Shown: positions 24,864-32,404, counted from the stretch's first letter. The stretch: 32,501 nt of DNA from Sphingomonas sp. Leaf10 (GCF_001421245.1 NZ_LMKE01000001.1:204046-236546), one strand, 5' to 3'. Numbers and translations are program-made. Notes: generated by a model from the sequence alone, not told the origin.

Positions 24864-27344
24864 TCAGCCGTGCAGCGCGGCGACGGTGTCGTTGACGACA
24901 TAGACGTAATAGCCGTCCTCCATGCCGGCGAACTTAAGCCCTGCTGCCGGATCGACGCCATCGAGCTGCACCCGGTCGCCCCGGTTCGACCCGTCGAGGT
25001 TCAGCACCCCGTCGGCGCCGAAAGTGATGATGCCGTCGCCATTGCCGTCGCGCAGCGCCCGGTTGACCAACAGGCGGTCGCCCTTCCCGAAATCGGTGAT
25101 CCGGTCGAACCCCGACGTCCCCTTGTTATCGAAGAAGAAGTCGTCGTTGCCGGCACCCCCGGTCAGCAGGTCGTTGCCCCTGCCGCCGTCCAGCCAGTCG
25201 TTGCCGACGCCGCCGTCCAGCGTGTCGTTGCCGCCCAGGCCGAACAGCCTGTCGTCGCCGCGCATGCCAACCAGTTTGTTGGCGATGCTGTTGCCGGTCA
25301 ACATGTCGTCACCATCGCCGGTCACCGCGTTTTCGATCACCGTGCCGCGACCGATCGCGAACGCCTTTTGCCCGCCGAAGCTGGCACCGCCGCCATTGCC
25401 GGCCAGGTTCAGCACCACGTCGTTCGATACCGCCGCCGCGTTGATCCAGTCGACGCCGCCGTCGCGATCGATCAGCATCGTACGGCCGCTTTCACCCGCG
25501 ACCGCCGCCATCGTGAAGAACTCGTCGGTGTAGCTGTAGACATTGTCCGTCGTCGGCTTCGAACCATACAGGTCCAGCTTCACGTCATGGATGGTCACGA
25601 CACCATTCAGGTTCGCCTCCAGTTCAACCTTCCATGTGCCGGTCGCGTCCGCACCACGGAAGTTGGCGAAGCCGAACGTGTAACTTTGCTGATCCGCTGA
25701 GCGCGGGCCGGTGCTCTGCAGTGTATCGACGAACGCCGAACTGCCGTCCGGAGCAGTCAGCTTGATACGGTTCGCGCTGAAGTCGTTCTCGGTCAGGCCG
25801 GGTATGCCAAAGTCCGAAAAGTCGACCAGTGCGGTGTACGTGATCGTCATATCGACGTGCTCGAGATCGATATCCGCGTCGGTGATCGTGAACTCGAACG
25901 CCTGCGGCGTCCCGGCAAACTTGTTGAACGCGGTAGTGAAATCGAGCGTGCCGTCGCCAACCGCGGTAATGTCGGCATCGAACACCTTCGATGCGTAATG
26001 GACTTCGTTGGCCGACGTCTTTGCGGCCCCGAACAGCGACCAGACTTCAGCCATGCGCACCGCTGCATAGGCGTCCACCGCGCCATAGCCATAGTCGGTG
26101 CTGTAATGGAGGCCGCCGCCGTTCGACTGGTTGTTGCCGGGACCGGTCACGACGAAACTGCTTTCGTTCATCCGCGCCTGACCGGTGCCCTGTTCGTCGG
26201 TATATTCTAGCGTGCGGGTGGCGTCGTCGAACGCGACCGGCAGCTTGGCCGAATAGGCGAGGATGTTCGACACGTCGCGCCAGCCCAGCGCGTCGTTGGC
26301 GTCCAGCATCAGCGTGACGACCCCCGCAGCGATCGGCGAGGCGGCGGACGTGCCGCCGAATTGATCGGTATGGTCGATCTTGCCGCCCGGATCGCCGGCC
26401 AGGTTATAGCCTTCGCGGCCCATGAGGTCGGTGGCGACGATCCCGGTGCCGCCGATCAGCGCAAGGTCGTTCGACGGTGCCGATACCAGCAGCGAAGCGC
26501 CGCGCGTGCTGTAGTTCGATGCGAGGCCGTCGATTTCGCGGTAGGCACCGACCGAGATCCAGTGACGATCGGTGTGGCTGCTGTCGCCCTGTCCGTCGAT
26601 CGAGTTGTTGCCGGCGGCATTGAGTTGGACCGTGCCGAGTCCGCCCCGACCGGTATCGGCGGCATAGGTAATGGCCGCGACCAGACGCGCCGCATCGGTC
26701 CCCTCGACCCCGCGCGAGAATTGCGATCCGTACAGGCTGGCGGTGCTGCCCCAGCTATGGTTGACGACGTCGAACTTTGCGGTCTGGCGCATCGCTTCGA
26801 GGAATTTGGTCTGGTCGGTCGCGTTGATGAAGATGCCCGGGTCGAGCTTGCCGCCCGAATAGGGATCAAAGATGTTCACGCCGGTAATGCCGGCATCATA
26901 GGCCACGCCGACCGTTCCCACCCCGTTGCGGGCCGCGGCGATCAGCCCGGCGACCGATGTGCCATGCGGACCCGAAAACGGTACGTAGTCGCCGTCATAC
27001 CGTTTGCCGTCGATGACGACTTCAAGGCTCGCATCATAGTTCGGCGCGAGATCGGGATGGTCATATTGTACGCCGGAGTCATAGACGCCGACCTTCACCC
27101 CCTTGCCGGTAAAGTCTTCCCAGATCGCGGCAATATTGCCGAGCTTGCTTAGATGCCACTGGCCGGCGGCTTCCGGATCGGTCAGTCCGGGCGCGACGAA
27201 GGCGGGTGCCGCCGATGTCGCGGACGATACCGCCATCGTCGTATAGCCAGGTTTTCCCGACTGGCCGCCATCGCTGACGGAATCAAAATCCCAGGTTGCG
27301 ATCTTGGTCGAACCAGCGCCGCTGGTGGGTTTCGTTTCCATCAT
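24864..27344 (-). CDS. Secreted S8 subtilisin-like protease with RTX repeats (second copy)
   Basis: 826 residues, no signal peptide. Asp89 (VYDSGV), His127 (SGPHGTSVAG), Asn246 (AAGNNS) and Ser333 (GGTSAASP) complete the S8 triad. A P-domain-like beta region is at about 480-595. RTX repeats at about 675-735 are richer than in the first copy (GGVGNDWLDGGRGNDLLTGG), followed by a D-x-[ND]-x-DG calcium-type segment near 766-771. Clear paralogue of the 19292 protease: shared blocks include TGVNIFDPYSGG and STDYGYGAVDA. Type I secretion is expected. GGGAG eight bases before the first ATG supports the start. A candidate promoter and a hairpin leader lie upstream. Confidence 0.93.
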   Translation of the reverse strand: MMETKPTSGAGSTKIATWDFDSVSDGGQSGKPGYTTMAVSSATSAAPAFVAPGLTDPEAAGQWHLSKLGNIAAIWEDFTGKGVKVGVYDSGVQYDHPDLAPNYDASLEVVIDGKRYDGDYVPFSGPHGTSVAGLIAAARNGVGTVGVAYDAGITGVNIFDPYSGGKLDPGIFINATDQTKFLEAMRQTAKFDVVNHSWGSTASLYGSQFSRGVEGTDAARLVAAITYAADTGRGGLGTVQLNAAGNNSIDGQGDSSHTDRHWISVGAYREIDGLASNYSTRGASLLVSAPSNDLALIGGTGIVATDLMGREGYNLAGDPGGKIDHTDQFGGTSAASPIAAGVVTLMLDANDALGWRDVSNILAYSAKLPVAFDDATRTLEYTDEQGTGQARMNESSFVVTGPGNNQSNGGGLHYSTDYGYGAVDAYAAVRMAEVWSLFGAAKTSANEVHYASKVFDADITAVGDGTLDFTTAFNKFAGTPQAFEFTITDADIDLEHVDMTITYTALVDFSDFGIPGLTENDFSANRIKLTAPDGSSAFVDTLQSTGPRSADQQSYTFGFANFRGADATGTWKVELEANLNGVVTIHDVKLDLYGSKPTTDNVYSYTDEFFTMAAVAGESGRTMLIDRDGGVDWINAAAVSNDVVLNLAGNGGGASFGGQKAFAIGRGTVIENAVTGDGDDMLTGNSIANKLVGMRGDDRLFGLGGNDTLDGGVGNDWLDGGRGNDLLTGGAGNDDFFFDNKGTSGFDRITDFGKGDRLLVNRALRDGNGDGIITFGADGVLNLDGSNRGDRVQLDGVDPAAGLKFAGMEDGYYVYVVNDTVAALHG

Positions 27345-27423
27345 TCTTTACACTCCCATCCGTTCGTCATGTCGTTCGAAAGCCCGGCCACGCGACCGGC
27401 GCGGGAAGACAAGGGAGGAGGCC

Positions 27424-27445
27424 CCGGCAATCACAGGATTGCCGG
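27424..27445 (-). promoter_or_regulatory. Leader hairpin upstream of second subtilase
   Basis: CCGGCAATC (27424-27432) and GATTGCCGG (27437-27445), exact complements around a four-base loop. It would lie in the first half of a leader of about 140 bases if the promoter at 27490-27518 is used. It is too far from the start codon to block it directly; an mRNA stability role is possible. Confidence 0.45.
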
Positions 27446-27489
27446 CTGAGACAGCGTCCCGCCGATGTGCTTCTTGGTTAACGATCGCT

Positions 27490-27518
27490 ATTAGTGACCG
27501 CTACTATTATAGTGTCAA
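27490..27518 (-). promoter_or_regulatory. Candidate promoter of second subtilase
   Basis: Minus-strand TTGACA (27518-27513), 17-base spacer, ACTAAT (27495-27490; four of six match). It is embedded in an AT-rich island and overlaps the two CTATTA repeats, so a regulator binding there could affect it. Confidence 0.5.
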
Positions 27519-27648
27519 GCATTCATACGGTATTTTTTAGTCGGGTTTCGTACCAAACTGGGCGACACGACGTTGCGAGCGGTCGGCTCGCCGTTACGCT
27601 TGACCCACAATGCGTCGCCCGAAATAGTCGGCAGAGAAACGACAACGG

Positions 27649-28500
27649 ATGGGCATTCTTCAAACGATGAATCAGGAAAGTTCGGCCGAGTTTGCGCTGA
27701 CCTCCTTCGGCTTCACCGAGCTGGAATCCCGGCTTTACTGCGAATTGCTGCGGACGGGATCGGCGTCGGGATACCGGCTCGCCCAGCGCGTCGGAAAGGC
27801 GGCGGCGAATGTCTATCAATCGCTCGCCAGCCTGACGCAGAAGGGGGCAGTCTTCGTCAGCGACGACCTAGAGGACAAGCGGACCTACAGTCCGATCGCG
27901 CCCCGGCAGCTGATGAAGACGCTGCGGGAATCGTTCGAGGAACGCCATGCCGCCGCGTTGTCGAAGCTCGAGTCGGTCTACGAACCCCAAAGCGACGAAC
28001 GCGTCTATTCGGTGCACGGCGTGCAGCAGATCTTCGAGCGTGCGCGCGCCATGCTGGCATCGGCGAAGGAGATCGTGCTGATCGATTTCTTTCCGGAAAT
28101 CTACGACCTGTTGCGCGAGGAGGTCGAAGCGGTGCGTGCACGCGGCGTGACCGTCGCCGGCATCGCCTACCGTCCGGGTGACGCCGGCCCGGATATGCCG
28201 CTTAACAAGGATGCGGCCGAACTGGTATCGTCGCGCTGGCCGGGACTCGGGCTCATCATCATCGCCGATGGTTGCCAGTATCTGGTCGCGCAACTGTCGC
28301 GCGACATGACCACCGTGTTGAACGGGGTGTGGACCGACAGCGTATTTCTCAGCTGCATTTTCCATAGCGCCGTCGCCGCCGATATCCGGCTGGTCGCGTT
28401 GCGCGCCGACGCATCCGACCCCTTACGCAACCTGTCGTTACAGGGTTCGACGCCGCCGGGGTTGAAGGCGTTGCTGAAGGAGCGGGAGCACGGACGATAA
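27649..28500 (+). CDS. TrmB-type transcriptional regulator
   Basis: 283 residues. A winged helix-turn-helix of TrmB type is at about 17-75 (LTSFGFTELESRLYCELL, then NVYQSLASLTQKG). A short coiled segment follows, then a phospholipase-D-like effector domain from about 118 (VHGVQQIFERARAML, IVLIDFFPEIYDLL, RGVTVAGIAY). TrmB regulators are best known in Archaea, where they bind sugars; bacterial members exist but are less studied. It is divergent from the second subtilase and may regulate it. The ribosome site is weak, and an ATG six codons later (27667) is an alternative start. No operon partner follows. Confidence 0.8.
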   Translation: MGILQTMNQESSAEFALTSFGFTELESRLYCELLRTGSASGYRLAQRVGKAAANVYQSLASLTQKGAVFVSDDLEDKRTYSPIAPRQLMKTLRESFEERHAAALSKLESVYEPQSDERVYSVHGVQQIFERARAMLASAKEIVLIDFFPEIYDLLREEVEAVRARGVTVAGIAYRPGDAGPDMPLNKDAAELVSSRWPGLGLIIIADGCQYLVAQLSRDMTTVLNGVWTDSVFLSCIFHSAVAADIRLVALRADASDPLRNLSLQGSTPPGLKALLKEREHGR

Positions 28501-28584
28501 CCGGTCCGCTGCCTGCCGTGCGTTGAATTTCCACTGATGTTGGTGTTCCGCTTCCAAAGAAAGTTCCCCTTCAGCCCATTCCGA

Positions 28585-28938
28585 TCAGTTGGCCCATTCG
28601 GGATCGGTGGTGAAGACGATCGTCAGCCATCTATCGGCACTGTCTTTGCCGAGGGCCTCGCCGATCTGGTCACGCAGCATATCCCATTCTTCCAGCCTTC
28701 GTGCCAGCCAGTGCTCGGGTACGATGAAGGCGAGCTCGATCTGAGTGCCCCGGCCGACCCGGGCCACGAACGCTCGATGCGACAGGAAGCCGTGCTGCTC
28801 GACGACCTGCGACGCTACCGTCTCGACTTGGCTCAACAGGTCTTCGGGCGTGATCAGCAGGATCTGGGACAGGGCTTTCCGAACGGTGGCGAACGGGCCG
28901 GGCATGATGGCGATACAGACCAGCACCAAGTCGCTCAT
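28585..28938 (-). pseudogene. Remnant of a cation diffusion facilitator, C-terminal part only
   Basis: About 117 codons resembling the cytoplasmic tail of CDF-type cation transporters: a VRKAL-ILL-TPEDLL segment, then a ferredoxin-like domain (VASQVVEQHGF to RWLTIVFTTDPEW). The membrane helices of a full protein (about 300 residues) are missing: upstream on the same strand there is an open frame to 29040, but it is Arg/Pro-rich and not transmembrane-like. I read it as a 5'-truncated relic, with homology starting near Met at 28938. It could still be expressed as a short protein. The family call is from memory of the tail pattern, so moderate. Confidence 0.5.
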
Positions 28939-29122
28939 TGCACCATCGGCAGGTCGAATGTCACCTGTGGTCGGATACGAGCTTCGGCGCACAGTCAGCG
29001 ACCCGTGGCGCAGCGCGCGTTGATCCGGCAGCGGGCGCATCGAGCCAGTGCGGGGTAGAACCGACGAATTACCGAAGTCTGGTCCACCGGGAAGCGGGGC
29101 GCGTCGAGATGCCCATAATCGC

Positions 29123-29197
29123 TGGTGACCCCTACGAGAATCGAACTCGTGTTTTCGCCGTGAGAGGGCGACGTCCTAACCGCTAGACGAAGGGGCC
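29123..29197 (-). tRNA. tRNA-Glu (anticodon CTC)
   Basis: Read on the minus strand it begins GGCCCCTTCGTCTAG and ends GGGGTCACCA. The acceptor stem GGCCCCT pairs fully with AGGGGTC (one G-U), the T arm has GTTCGATTC, and the anticodon loop CTCTCAC (29166-29160) gives CTC. CCA is encoded. The body matches bacterial tRNA-Glu. No integrase or duplicated tRNA end is nearby. Confidence 0.96.
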
Positions 29198-29213
29198 GCT
29201 GCGGGGAGGGGCG

Positions 29214-29242
29214 CTCCTACGCCGTCGCTACAGGCGCGTCAA
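29214..29242 (-). promoter_or_regulatory. Candidate tRNA-Glu promoter
   Basis: Minus-strand TTGACG (29242-29237), 17-base spacer, TAGGAG (29219-29214). Transcription would begin about ten bases before the mature tRNA end. The -10 is poor but its placement fits. Confidence 0.45.
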
Positions 29243-29345
29243 GCATGGTTGGCGCCGTTTGCGGTATGCGCGCCGTTCAGCAACGCGAAACCTTTTGCCG
29301 TTTGCGGAATTGGACCAGCAAATCCTTTGAACAAAGGCAGTTGTC

Positions 29346-29423
29346 ATGGCCAAGGCTGTTCCGCTTATCCTCTCGCTCATTCCCCTGGCCGCGGTGATCG
29401 GGACGTGCGTCGCCTGTCCGTAA
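29346..29423 (+). CDS. Possible 25-residue hydrophobic peptide
   Basis: ATG to TAA, 25 codons. After MAK comes a continuous hydrophobic stretch (AVPLILSLIPLAAVIGT), then Cys-Val-Ala-Cys-Pro. AAGG lies about nine bases ahead of the ATG. The peptide could span a membrane once. No family recognised. It reads toward the rplI terminator on the other strand. Short enough to be chance; kept because hydrophobic content and ribosome site coincide. Confidence 0.3.
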   Translation: MAKAVPLILSLIPLAAVIGTCVACP

Positions 29424-29445
29424 CCGTCCGACCCGTATTCCGCGC

Positions 29446-29481
29446 AAAACAAAAGGCCGCCGGATCGCTCCAACGGCCTTT
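29446..29481 (-). terminator. Terminator of rpsF-rpsR-rplI
   Basis: AAAGGCCG (29452-29459) pairs with CGGCCTTT (29474-29481); on the minus strand the stem is followed by TTTTGTTTT. It lies 23 bases after the rplI stop. Confidence 0.85.
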
Positions 29482-29504
29482 CACTGTTCGTCGAGGCGTG
29501 GGGA

Positions 29505-30095
29505 TCAGCCCTGCGCTTCTTCCGATGCGTCGTCACGGGCGATTTCGCCCGGTTCGGCATTGGGATCATAGTCTTCGGTGAAGCCGGCATCGTCACGCTC
29601 GAACATCGAAGCCATGACGTCGACGCCCTGCGCCTGCATCTCGGCTTCTTCCGGCGAACGGGCGACGTTCACCTTGACGACGGTCGTGACTTCCGGATGC
29701 AGCGCAACCTTCACGTCGTACAGGCCGATCGCCTTGATCGGACGGTCGAGCACGATCTGCGACTTGTCGACCTTGTGGCCGTCGGCGACGAGCGCCTCGA
29801 CCAGATCGCGAACCGCGACCGAACCATAGAGCTGGCCGGTGTTCGACGACTGACGGATCAGCGTGACCGAAACGCCTTCCAGCGTCTTGGCTTCGGCTTC
29901 GGCGTCGGTGCGACGGGCGGCGTTGTCGGCGACGATCCGCTCGCGGTTCGCCTCGAACACCTTCTTGTTGGCTTCGTTGGCGCGCAGCGCCTTCTTGCGC
30001 GGCAGCAGGAAGTTACGGGCGAACCCGTCCTTTACCTTCACCACGTCGCCGATGGCGCCGAGCTTCTCGACGCGTTCCAGCAGAATGACGTCCAT
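29505..30095 (-). CDS. rplI: 50S ribosomal protein L9
   Basis: 196 residues. The N-terminal L9 domain begins [13 protein letters not shown] and shows [17 protein letters not shown], followed by the connecting helix and the C-terminal domain (residues about 75-150). A further tail of roughly 45 residues, acidic and Asp/Glu/Ala-rich, goes beyond the E. coli length of 149; long acidic tails are common in sphingomonad L9. Third gene of the rpsF-rpsR-rplI operon, 12 bases after rpsR, closed by a terminator. Confidence 0.97.
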   Translation of the reverse strand: MDVILLERVEKLGAIGDVVKVKDGFARNFLLPRKKALRANEANKKVFEANRERIVADNAARRTDAEAEAKTLEGVSVTLIRQSSNTGQLYGSVAVRDLVEALVADGHKVDKSQIVLDRPIKAIGLYDVKVALHPEVTTVVKVNVARSPEEAEMQAQGVDVMASMFERDDAGFTEDYDPNAEPGEIARDDASEEAQG

Positions 30096-30107
30096 GTCGG
30101 GCGCTCC

Positions 30108-30332
30108 TTACTTAACGATGTAGGGCAGCAGGCCCAGATGGCGGGCGCGCTTGATGGCCTGGGCCAGTTCGCGCTGCTTCTTGGCGCTCACCGACGTGAT
30201 GCGCGACGGGACGATCTTGCCGCGTTCGGACACGAAGCCCTGCAGCAGACGAACATCCTTGTAGTCGATCCGGGGAGCGTCCTTTGCGGAGAAGGGGCAG
30301 CTCTTGCGGCGGCGGAAAAACGGACGTGCCAT
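30108..30332 (-). CDS. rpsR: 30S ribosomal protein S18
   Basis: 74 residues, starting [15 protein letters not shown] and containing the conserved [19 protein letters not shown] and a basic [19 protein letters not shown] end. It binds S6 and 16S rRNA in the platform of the small subunit. Only one Cys is kept (Cys12). It lies 12 bases after rpsF and 12 before rplI. Confidence 0.98.
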   Translation of the reverse strand: MARPFFRRRKSCPFSAKDAPRIDYKDVRLLQGFVSERGKIVPSRITSVSAKKQRELAQAIKRARHLGLLPYIVK

Positions 30333-30344
30333 GGGTGCTGCTCC

Positions 30345-30770
30345 TTACGCTTCGACTTCGGCCGACGGCTCGCGCTCACGGCGCGGACCACGGTCGCCAC
30401 GATCGTCACGGTCACGACCGCCACGACGGTCGCCACGCTCCGAACGCTCGCTCTTGCGCATCATCACGGTCGGACCTTCTTCATGGGCGTCGACCTTGAC
30501 GGTCATGAAGCGGATCACGTCTTCGTTGATCTGCGTCTGGCGCTCCAGCTCGGCCACGACGTCGCCCGGCGCGTCGATCTCGAGCATGACGTAATGCGCC
30601 TTGCGGTTCTTCGCGATGCGATAGGCGAGGCTGCGCAGGCCCCAAGTCTCGGTCTTGACGACCTTGCCGTTCATGTCCTGCACGATCTTGGTGGCGGTTT
30701 CCGCCAGCGCGTCCACCTGCGCCTGTGCCAGATCCTGGCGCGCAAGGAACACGTGCTCGTAGAGAGCCAT
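30345..30770 (-). CDS. rpsF: 30S ribosomal protein S6
   Basis: 141 residues. The start [14 protein letters not shown] is the family norm and sets the ATG at 30770, although the frame is open 14 codons more. The ferredoxin-like S6 domain covers about residues 1-95 ([29 protein letters not shown]). An Arg/Asp/Gly-rich tail of about 35 residues follows, typical of alphaproteobacterial S6. First gene of the operon. The 210-base gap to fabD is shared by two divergent leaders; an S6:S18 autoregulatory leader is plausible here but I could not fold it with confidence. Confidence 0.97.
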   Translation of the reverse strand: MALYEHVFLARQDLAQAQVDALAETATKIVQDMNGKVVKTETWGLRSLAYRIAKNRKAHYVMLEIDAPGDVVAELERQTQINEDVIRFMTVKVDAHEEGPTVMMRKSERSERGDRRGGRDRDDRGDRGPRREREPSAEVEA

Positions 30771-30980
30771 AGTTCTTTCTCGTCTGTTGGCCGATCGCTG
30801 ACGCCGCGCCAATCGCGAACGCCCCTCCGGCTGTCGTCTTCAAATGCATGTTCGGGGCGGCGGTCGCCCGTCACCCCGAAGCCGGACCCCATAGCCGATC
30901 GCCCATGAAACGCAAGCAGTCTTGCGCCCGGTCGCCCGGAACGACTAGGCCCGCGCCAAAGATTTCGTCAGGAGCTATCG

Positions 30981-31916
30981 ATGCGCGCATTCATCTTTCC
31001 AGGGCAGGGCAGCCAGTCGGTCGGCATGGGCGCGGCGCTCGCCGCCGCCAGCCCGCATGCGCGCGAAGTGTTTCAGGAAGTCGACGAGGCGCTCGGCCAG
31101 CATCTGTTTCGTCTGATGGCGGATGGTCCCGATGCCGAATTGCTGCTGACCGAGAATGCGCAGCCGGCGATCATGGCCAACGCCATCGCGACGCTGCGCG
31201 TGCTGGAGCGCGAGGGCGGGGTACGGCTGGCCGACAAGGCGGATTTCGTCGCGGGCCATTCGCTGGGCGAATATACCGCGCTGTGTGCGGCGGGCGCGCT
31301 CGACCTGTCGACCACCGCACGGCTGCTGAAGCTGCGCGGGCAGGCGATGCAGGCGGCGGTGCCGGTGGGCGAGGGGGCGATGGCGGCGCTGCTCGGTGCC
31401 GACCTGACCAAGGCGCAGGCGCTGGCCGAGGCGGCGGCCGAGGGCGACGTCTGCACCGTCGCCAACGACAATGATCCGTCGCAGGTCGTGATTTCGGGCG
31501 CGAAGGCCGCGATCGAGCGCGCGGTGCCGCTGGCCAAGGAAATGGGCATCAAGCGCGCGGTGGTGCTGCCGGTGTCGGCCCCGTTCCACTGCCCGATGAT
31601 GCAGCCCGCAGCCGATGCGATGGCGGCGGCGCTGGCCGACGTCGCGATGTCGGCGCCGGTGGTGCCGGTCTATGCCAACGTGACCGCCGCACCGGTCGCC
31701 GACCCGGAAGCCATCCGTCGCCTGCTGGTCGAACAGGTGACCGGCATGGTCCGCTGGCGGGAATCGGTGCTGGCGATGCAGGATGCGGGCGTCAGCGACT
31801 TCGTCGAACTGGGCGGCAAGGTGCTCGGTGCGATGGTGAAGCGCATCGCCCCGGACGCGACCGCGACCAGCGTGGTGGCGATGGCGGATATCGAGGCGCT
31901 GGTCGGGCGGTTGTAA
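30981..31916 (+). CDS. fabD: Malonyl-CoA:ACP transacylase
   Basis: 311 residues. It moves malonyl from CoA to ACP for fatty acid elongation, in the cytoplasm. MRAFIFPGQGSQSVGMG opens the fold; nucleophile Ser94 is in GHSLGE, Arg119 (substrate carboxylate) in LRGQAM, and catalytic His203 in APFHCPM. AGGAG six bases before the ATG supports the start. In most bacteria fabG follows directly; here a GxxExxY unit lies in between. The fatty acids made also feed the sphingolipid genes at the other end of the window. Confidence 0.97.
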   Translation: MRAFIFPGQGSQSVGMGAALAAASPHAREVFQEVDEALGQHLFRLMADGPDAELLLTENAQPAIMANAIATLRVLEREGGVRLADKADFVAGHSLGEYTALCAAGALDLSTTARLLKLRGQAMQAAVPVGEGAMAALLGADLTKAQALAEAAAEGDVCTVANDNDPSQVVISGAKAAIERAVPLAKEMGIKRAVVLPVSAPFHCPMMQPAADAMAAALADVAMSAPVVPVYANVTAAPVADPEAIRRLLVEQVTGMVRWRESVLAMQDAGVSDFVELGGKVLGAMVKRIAPDATATSVVAMADIEALVGRL

Positions 31917-31925
31917 GAAAGAGTT

Positions 31926-31957
31926 GGTTCGCGCAGAGGCGCGGGGGCGCAGAGAGG
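31926..31957 (+). repeat. Left 32-base inverted repeat of the GxxExxY unit
   Basis: Begins GGTTCGCGCAGAGGCGCGG. It is the reverse complement of 32342-32373 at 30 of 32 positions (differences at repeat positions 20 and 30). It starts ten bases after the fabD stop. Confidence 0.85.
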
Positions 31958-31962
31958 GTTCG

Positions 31963-32378
31963 GTGCAGGATATCGATACGATTAGTGGCGACGTCGTCGA
32001 TTTGGCGATCCGTATTCATCGTGCGCTCGGCCCCGGTCTGCTCGAAAGCGTCTATGAGACGGTGTTGGCCGCGAAGCTGGAAGCGATGGGCTACCATGTC
32101 GCGCGTCAGCAGCCAGTATCAATCATGTCGAAGATTTTCGCTTCGATGCTGCTTTCAGGATCGACTTGCTGGTCGGAAATCGGCTGTTGATTGAAATCAA
32201 ATCGATCGAGAAGCTGGCACCAGTCCACGCCAAGCAGCTGCTGACCTATTTGCGTCTAACAAAACAGCCCGTAGGGCTGGTCATTAACTTCGGCGGGGAA
32301 ACGCTTAAGGAAGGGCTGCGCCGGCTGGTCAACGACTACATCCCCTCTGCGCCTCCGCGCCTCTGCGCGAACCCCTAA
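31963..32378 (+). pseudogene. GxxExxY family protein (PDDEXK-like), frameshifted
   Basis: The first part, from GTG 31963 (GAGAGG just ahead), reads SGDVVDLAIRIHRALGPG and carries the hallmark GLLESVY. From about 32130 the match continues in the next frame: FRFDAAFRIDLLVG, LIEIKSIEKLAPVHAKQ, LLTYLRL and VGLVINFGG, ending at TAA 32378. Between the ATC at 32122-32124 and the GAA at 32130 there are five bases where six are needed, so one base seems lost. The break separates the N-terminal Glu from the Asp and E-x-K of the nuclease-like core. The last ten codons lie inside the right inverted repeat (ending APPRLCANP). The family has a predicted nuclease fold and unknown function. Confidence 0.8.
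32342..32373 (-). repeat. Right 32-base inverted repeat of the GxxExxY unit
   Basis: Reverse complement of 31926-31957 with two mismatches. It contains the last codons of the GxxExxY frame and ends three bases before its stop. In RNA the two copies could form a long stem. Confidence 0.85.
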
Positions 32379-32404
32379 TTTTTCTTTATGGAAAGCTGAT
32401 TCAT

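Larger units (their letters stand above)
27345..27648. other. 304-base divergent regulatory region between second subtilase and TrmB-type gene
   Basis: No gene of credible size. It holds the subtilase ribosome site, a leader hairpin (27424-27445), an unusually AT-rich stretch at 27485-27540 with a candidate minus promoter, and near-direct repeats CTATTAGTG (27488) and CTATTATAGTG (27504). I could not pick a plus-strand promoter. Confidence 0.5.
29198..29504. other. 307-base region between tRNA-Glu and rplI
   Basis: It holds the tRNA promoter, an 11-base direct repeat GCCGTTTGCGG (29254-29264 and 29297-29307), a 25-codon ORF and the rplI terminator, each listed or reported separately. No larger gene is visible. 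Confidence 0.5.
31926..32373. mobile_element. Probable inserted unit: inverted repeats enclosing a GxxExxY gene
   Basis: A 448-base segment between fabD and fabG made of one gene and two 32-base near-identical inverted ends. GxxExxY genes with flanking GCAGAG-type repeats occur scattered in many genomes, from what I recall, but no transposase is encoded and no clear target duplication is seen; the flanks share only AAGAAA/TTTCTT-like text. Mobilisation in trans, or a repeat-borne cassette, is inference. Confidence 0.5.

Noticed and set aside
29123..29197. tRNA-Glu as integration site of a genomic island
   Set aside because: No integrase, no duplicated tRNA 3' end and no abrupt composition change were seen nearby.
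32119..32135. Programmed frameshift in the GxxExxY gene
   Set aside because: No slippery site or stimulatory structure is seen, and the family is not known for it; a mutation or sequencing error is simpler.
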